21,924 nt of DNA, taken from positions 1 through 21,924 of the forward strand of contig JADGJL010000415.1 of NCBI GenBank assembly GCA_027600665.1, written 5' to 3'. A program made the position numbers and the translations under genes. The notes below the pieces were generated by a model that made no database searches, was not told the origin of the DNA, and worked only from the letters and a program-made list of their open reading frames with translations. This stretch comes from Irineochytrium annulatum (Eukaryota; Chytridiomycota; Chytridiomycetes; Chytridiales; Chytridiaceae). Every line of letters begins with the position of its first letter. The first letter of the stretch is position 1. Of the stretch, positions 19,058 to 21,924 are shown one piece after another.

Positions 19058-19508
19058 CCTCACAAGAAGAAACAGGCAGCGATGGGAACGGTGAAGGTGA
19101 GGTCCAAGTCGAGATCGGTGCAGTTTGGCGAAGTCGGCTTGGCGGTTCTGCTGTGCCTCGTAACTTTCTCGCGTCCATCAACGACTGCCTGGTGCGAGAT
19201 CGTCGACAAGTCCATGACTTCTCTGAGGCTCGAAGACCCAAGGACGGTTTAACTCATCACGTACGACTACGCTCAACAGATCAGGTAGGTCGGGGCGCGA
19301 CGTAGAGGGGGCTTATTGATCTGCCGCCCCGCTTCGATGATGGCATATTTATCGGATCTAATGCAGCAGCCACTTAATTTTTTTTATAGAATTTTAGAAC
19401 TCGCAAGAGTATTCACGGCAGCAAATCTAAATAATTATTTACAAATAAACATCTTGTGAAAGAAAATGCAGGACGCAGAAACAGAACGAGCACTGAACTT
19501 CCTCCCTC
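19058..19508. other. Intergenic region
   Basis: 451 bp between the Gfo/Idh/MocA start and the stop of the sensor gene (both minus). 19060-19250 is GC-rich with open frames on both strands but no family signal; 19370-19470 is AT-rich and fits the sensor's 3' UTR. No convincing AATAAA on the minus strand. Confidence 0.45.
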
Positions 19509-21073
19509 TCAATTCTGGTGCGACGACAACCCACTCTTCCCCTGCCCATTCCTCAACATCAGCGCCTTGTTCTGCTCGATCCCGCTCGCGAACTTGATCA
19601 TCATCTCATTGAAGGCGCCCTGCAGCTGCCCGATCTCGCTGACGGCCGACCGCTGATCCAAGTACCCGTCCCGCAGGGCCGAGAAGTCGAACTGTGTCGC
19701 CTGGCCCATAGCCTTGCTCAGGTATCGCAAGGGGGACGTGATGGCCCACGAGAGCAGGATGGCGACGATGAGCGCGAGGACGCAGAAGGCCACGATGAAG
19801 ATGATGGCCTGTTGCATCGTGGCCCTGATCACGGCCACGAAGTCGTTCGAGGGGATCGCCAGGAGGAGGAGCCACTTGAGACCCGTCGTGGGGTTCGTGA
19901 GCCAGACGGCGTTGACAAGGACGTCGTCGCCGATGGCGCCGGAGTGGAAGGTGGTCGACAGCGCGGCGGCGGTCGATGACAGGGGTATACCCTGGATGGA
20001 GCCATCGCCTGATGAGAAGGCCGTGGCGAGGTACGTCGCGGCGGCGGAGACGAGGTTGTTGGGGTTGCCGATGGCCGGGAAGGTGGTTGGCGTCGTCCCG
20101 TTCTGGGATATCCCGCGCACCGAGGACGCTAGCATGTTGCCCGTGTTGCCATCGATGAGGGCCACGACGCCGTTCGGGGACACCGTGATGGACTGAAGGA
20201 ACGTGTCGAGGGACTTGATGGACAGCATGACAAAGTGGGCGGCGTAGTAGTTGCCAGAGGTGACGGTGCCGAGAGAGGAGTTAGCCCAGACGGGCCAAAA
20301 GAGGGGGATGAGGAAGGTTTTGAAGATGGGGGTGAAGATAGGAGGCGCCCAGAAGGGTTGACCGGGCGTGAGGCCGTTTGAGGCCAGGACGGGCCACTTG
20401 ACGTTCGGGATCCAGTCGTCGCGCACCGTGGTAAAGGTCTGGTTAAGATTCAGGGACGAGTCCGCGTTGATGCCCAGGACGGCGGCCGCCTTCAAGGTGT
20501 AGTCCGTCGTCGCGTCCTGGAAGTAGACCTGCTGTCCTCGCGGGTACGCGGCCATGTAGGACTGGTTACCGTTGCCGTCGGCCTGGAAGACGATTCCCGA
20601 GTTCTCGAGCGAGCTGAAGGGATCTGCGGCCTGGTAGTGGTTCGCGATCATCTCCGGGTTGGCCATCCACGCGCCCCGGTTGATGGAGTTGACAAAGTTG
20701 AAGACTCGGACGTTGTTGGACTTGACCTGCAGAACGCGCATGGACTCTGTGATGGTGTTGTTGACGGCCTCGGAGGCCCGGTTGAGAATCGCGAGTCGGA
20801 TCTGGGAGGTGATGTCGTCGATGGTTCTAAGGGACTTGGAGATGGTGATGTAGCCGACGATTGAGCCGAGTAGTGTGGTGAGGCTAACCGTTTATGTCAG
20901 CAATGGAACGACGAAGTGAAGAGGAAACAACAGGAAACTTACAAGAACACGACACAGGTAATGCTCACGTACAGCGGCAAGCGGACCTTCGCCTTCTTCG
21001 CGAGGCCGCGCGGCGTGGACCCGTGCATGGATGCGGTTGTCGACTGCTGGGACTGGGACGAGGGGAGCGACAT
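19509..21073 (-). CDS. dCACHE-type membrane sensor with HAMP-like segment, no output domain
   Basis: Two exons, 21073-20943 and 20883-19509, joined by a 59-nt intron (GTAAGT...GGTTAG, phase 2), give 501 aa. The start MSLPSSQSQQ is the first ATG; a basic KKAKVR precedes TM1 (about 34-60, split by the intron). Residues ~61-402 form an extracytoplasmic domain: a long helix (ISKSLRTIDDITSQIRLAIL), AWMANPEMI, SFMAAYPRG-like SYMAAYPRG, YFQDATTDYTLK, VALIDGNTGNMLA and a membrane-proximal LLLLAIPSNDFV, consistent with a double CACHE ligand-binding fold. TM2 is 403-425. The cytoplasmic part is only 76 residues: SPLRYLSKAMGQA... then SEIGQLQGAFNEMMIKFA, HAMP-like, ending at SSHQN. Chytrid relatives commonly continue into a cyclase or kinase; this one does not. 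The ligand is unknown. Confidence 0.83.
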
Positions 21074-21820
21074 GGTCAGCGAGCGGAATGCGGTTCCGTT
21101 CCGGGTTGTGGCCCACCTTTTGAAGGCTCTGTAATCTGTAATCAGAACCCCATCCCTTTCGTCCCCTTCTTCCCGTTCACCATCAACATCGGCGCAATAA
21201 CTGTCTGGTGCGTTGTTCTGTGTTTAGGACGTAAAAATCTGAGTGGTCTTCTTGCATGACTTCAAGCCGTGCGCCTCGTTCAGTTCCGCGTTTCGCTCCC
21301 CTTCTTCACCCCCCTCACGACTCCTTGCTCCCTTCTTTCCACGCGACTGTGGCCGGCTACGAATGATTAACAACTGACCATGGCCCGTCCGCATGCAATG
21401 CGAGCGTCTCACAGAAAACGTCTGGTTGGCGAGTTAAGGTTCATTGCCACTACCGACTCGGCCCACACGTCCGCTTGTTGGCCGCGTGGCGCTAGCACCG
21501 CTCTTCCACGTGTGCCCCAACGTCCGAAAAAACAGTAGGTGTCCTTCATTATTGATGGTGATACTTTTACAATACATTGCAATAAATTACGAAATGCGAA
21601 AAACACAAACGTAAAAATGCGCACGCCCACTTTAGAACTACATGGTACCGTTGACCGAGGTCCTGTATGCGACAGATGGACAGACAGATAGATAGAAACG
21701 CGGCAAGAAATGCGCAGAAAACGAAACGAAAACGACGAAAGCGCGGCAATTAACCCGGCTGTTATAACGACCTTCTGCCCCACCGTCCGACTTCTCCCGC
21801 ACGGAATCCGAGGTGTGTGT
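21074..21820. other. Intergenic region with GACA/GATA microsatellite
   Basis: 747 bp holding the promoter of the sensor gene and the presumed 3' UTR of the gene at the right edge (both minus). A short GACA/GATA-type simple repeat lies at about 21669-21696. ORFs of 60-124 codons on the minus strand have no family features and look like chance. No gene supported. Confidence 0.45.
21669..21696. repeat. Short GACA/GATA simple-sequence repeat
   Basis: The plus strand reads gacagatggacagacagata then gatagaaa. This is an imperfect tetranucleotide repeat of about seven units in non-coding sequence. Confidence 0.6.
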
Positions 21821-21924
21821 CTAAGTTAACGCGACAAATAGATAGAACGATACAACCGAGAAAAGAACATACGCGGTATACGTTAACGCGCCACCTCCAC
21901 CCGCACTGGCAACCACCTTCTGCG
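21821..21924 (-). CDS. C-terminal end of a gene, GPI-anchor-like hydrophobic tail, partial
   Basis: Reading in from the right edge on the minus strand, one frame is open for 33 codons to a TAG at 21823-21821. It reads KVVASAGGGGALTYTAY and then a hydrophobic run ending FVALT. A small-residue region (Ser-Ala-Gly4-Ala) followed by an uncharged hydrophobic segment right at the C-terminus is the pattern of a GPI-attachment signal, or of a tail TM helix. The rest of the gene is outside the window, so the family is unknown. A chance open frame cannot be ruled out. Confidence 0.4.
   Translation of the reverse strand, partial: QKVVASAGGGGALTYTAYVLFSVVSFYLFVALT

Noticed and set aside
1..21924. Mobile elements, CRISPR arrays, rRNA
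   Set aside because: No transposase or reverse-transcriptase motifs, terminal repeats, spaced direct repeats or rRNA-like blocks were seen. The gene content is eukaryotic nuclear.

Overview
The window is nuclear DNA of a fungus-like eukaryote. Its genes carry many short spliceosomal introns (about 42-75 nt, GT-AG) with conserved eukaryotic products and tight spacing on both strands. A dCACHE/HAMP-like membrane sensor, a WRAP73 spindle-pole/centrosome protein and a TBL-like PC-esterase together fit an early-diverging (chytrid-type) fungus best. That placement is inference. Exons were joined by eye from reading frame, phase, splice consensus and family conservation.

Positions 1-6035 are housekeeping. 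On the minus strand lies the 5' half of DNA topoisomerase I (runs off the left edge, start at 1623), then the complete tRNA m2,2G26 methyltransferase TRM1 (4291 to 2003, nine exons including an 18-nt microexon). WRAP73/WDR8 (4406-6035, six exons) is transcribed away from TRM1 across a 114-bp shared promoter.

Positions 6036-9357 are lineage-specific: a disordered, Pro/Ser/Thr-rich protein with a C-terminal coiled coil (minus, 7615-6173), and a small secreted Ser/Thr-rich protein (plus, 8085-8633). A stretch with coding-like pieces in three frames (about 9063-9319) could not be resolved.

Positions 9358-15985 look like a Golgi glycan-modification neighbourhood. It holds a TBL/PC-esterase-type membrane enzyme (GDS and DxxH motifs), two paralogous type II membrane proteins of an unrecognised family (11140-12561 and 14613-15985), and between them an SLC35A-type nucleotide-sugar transporter (14559-13306). 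The transporter starts only 53 bp from the start codon of the second paralog, on the opposite strand. This grouping is the most interesting candidate system here: a donor importer, two putative luminal transferases and a putative acyl-transferase/esterase.

Positions 16423-19057 hold a CBR1-like short-chain dehydrogenase (plus) and a convergent Gfo/Idh/MocA oxidoreductase (minus). Positions 19509-21073 (minus) encode a two-TM dCACHE sensor that ends just after a HAMP-like region with no output domain. At the right edge (21922-21821, minus) is the last 33 codons of a gene with a GPI-anchor-like hydrophobic tail. No tRNA, rRNA, transposon or CRISPR array was seen.
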